Position numbers and translations under genes: made by a program
Notes under the pieces: generated by a model
The model's input: the letters and a program-made list of their open reading frames with translations, nothing else
What the model was told of the DNA's origin: nothing
Databases searched by the model: none
NCBI RefSeq assembly: GCF_007830065.1
Contig: NZ_VLKK01000003.1
Location: 165,970-229,969, forward strand
Reading direction: 5' to 3'
DNA length: 64,000 nucleotides
Source of the DNA: Sphingobium wenxiniae
Lineage (GTDB): Bacteria > Pseudomonadota > Alphaproteobacteria > Sphingomonadales > Sphingomonadaceae
In this document: positions 63,693-64,000 of the stretch, one piece after another
Numbering within the stretch: the stretch's first letter is position 1
Layout: every line of letters begins with the position of its first letter

Positions 63693-64000
63693 ATGGCCAT
63701 GGTCGCCCCTTCCCGCGCGTCGATGACCGACGGCCTTGGCCGCCGGATCGATTATCTGCGGATATCCGTTACGGATCGCTGTGATCTGCGCTGCCGCTAT
63801 TGCATGGCGGAGCGCATGACCTTCCTGCCGAAGAACCAGGTGCTGACGCTGGAAGAAATCGCCCTGCTGTCGGACCTGTTCATTGCGCGCGGCGTCAGGA
63901 AGATCAGGCTGACGGGGGGCGAACCGCTGATGCGGCGCGACATGCCCGATCTGGTCCGCCGGATCGGACGCCATCTGGGCGGGAGCCTGGACGAGCTTAC
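63693..64000 (+). CDS. moaA: GTP 3',8-cyclase MoaA (5' part; cut by the window edge)
   Basis: This radical-SAM enzyme carries out the first step of molybdenum cofactor synthesis. The first about 102 residues are visible: [20 protein letters not shown] and YCM, holding the CxxxCxxC cluster motif, then [20 protein letters not shown] and [12 protein letters not shown]. The ATG may be at 63693, 63699 or 63723, all in frame. The gene continues beyond 64000. Confidence 0.95.
   Translation, partial: MAMVAPSRASMTDGLGRRIDYLRISVTDRCDLRCRYCMAERMTFLPKNQVLTLEEIALLSDLFIARGVRKIRLTGGEPLMRRDMPDLVRRIGRHLGGSLDEL

Noticed and set aside
1..64000. tRNA or rRNA genes, CRISPR arrays, intact insertion sequences or integrases
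   Set aside because: None was recognised on reading both strands; small structured RNAs outside the riboswitch cannot be excluded without a covariance search.

Overview
The window is high-GC, densely packed alphaproteobacterial DNA. TonB-dependent uptake, a TorF-type porin, a RamB/ScfR-like regulator, sphingomonad-style ring-hydroxylating dioxygenase and adrenodoxin-type ferredoxin genes, and stop/start overlaps (ATGA, TGATG) all suggest a sphingomonad (Sphingobium, Novosphingobium or Sphingomonas type). That assignment rests on gene content and was not tested by a search.

From about 1.2 to 32 kb lies an aromatic-catabolic island. Block A (1.2-9.6 kb, minus strand) holds a two-subunit Rieske ring-hydroxylating dioxygenase, a dihydrodiol dehydrogenase, an extradiol dioxygenase, a meta-cleavage-product hydrolase and the hydratase, aldolase and acylating aldehyde dehydrogenase of the lower pathway. 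Together these could take an aryl compound to a carboxylic acid plus pyruvate and acetyl-CoA. Behind it (9.8-12.7 kb) is a glutathione-dependent formaldehyde oxidation operon (frmA, gfa, fghA) coupled to a ferredoxin gene that looks frame-disrupted, with a divergent LysR gene. Block B (13.8-22.5 kb, minus strand) holds a quinone-oxidoreductase-like MDR enzyme, a VanA-like Rieske oxygenase, an exported MBL-fold hydrolase, a TonB receptor, an FAD hydroxylase, a second extradiol dioxygenase and a TetR gene. Divergent Block C (22.6-26.4 kb) holds a beta-keto acid cleavage enzyme, a CYP199-like P450, a fumarylacetoacetase-family hydrolase and a GntR regulator. Block D (26.4-31.8 kb) holds an epoxide-hydrolase-like enzyme, a glutathione S-transferase, TetR and AraC regulators and a further FAD hydroxylase.

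Formaldehyde detoxification next to two potential O-demethylases (the VanA-like oxygenase and the P450) suggests methoxylated aromatics as substrates. No ferredoxin reductase or VanB-type reductase is encoded here. A palindrome of the form AACATAC-N6-GTATGTT recurs in front of the dioxygenase, the meta-cleavage hydrolase and the GST, and may define a dispersed regulon. Four genes are visibly decayed: a Slam-like outer-membrane protein, a nitronate monooxygenase with an internal deletion, the ferredoxin, and an SDR fragment.

From about 32 kb the content is ordinary chromosome: a CPA1 antiporter, stress and metabolic genes, metE behind a cobalamin riboswitch, the 2-methylcitrate cycle genes with their divergent regulator, anmK, tyrS, a MscS channel, recG, sdhE, mfd, a TorF-like porin, a c-di-GMP phosphodiesterase and the start of moaA. 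No tRNA, rRNA, CRISPR array or intact insertion sequence was recognised.
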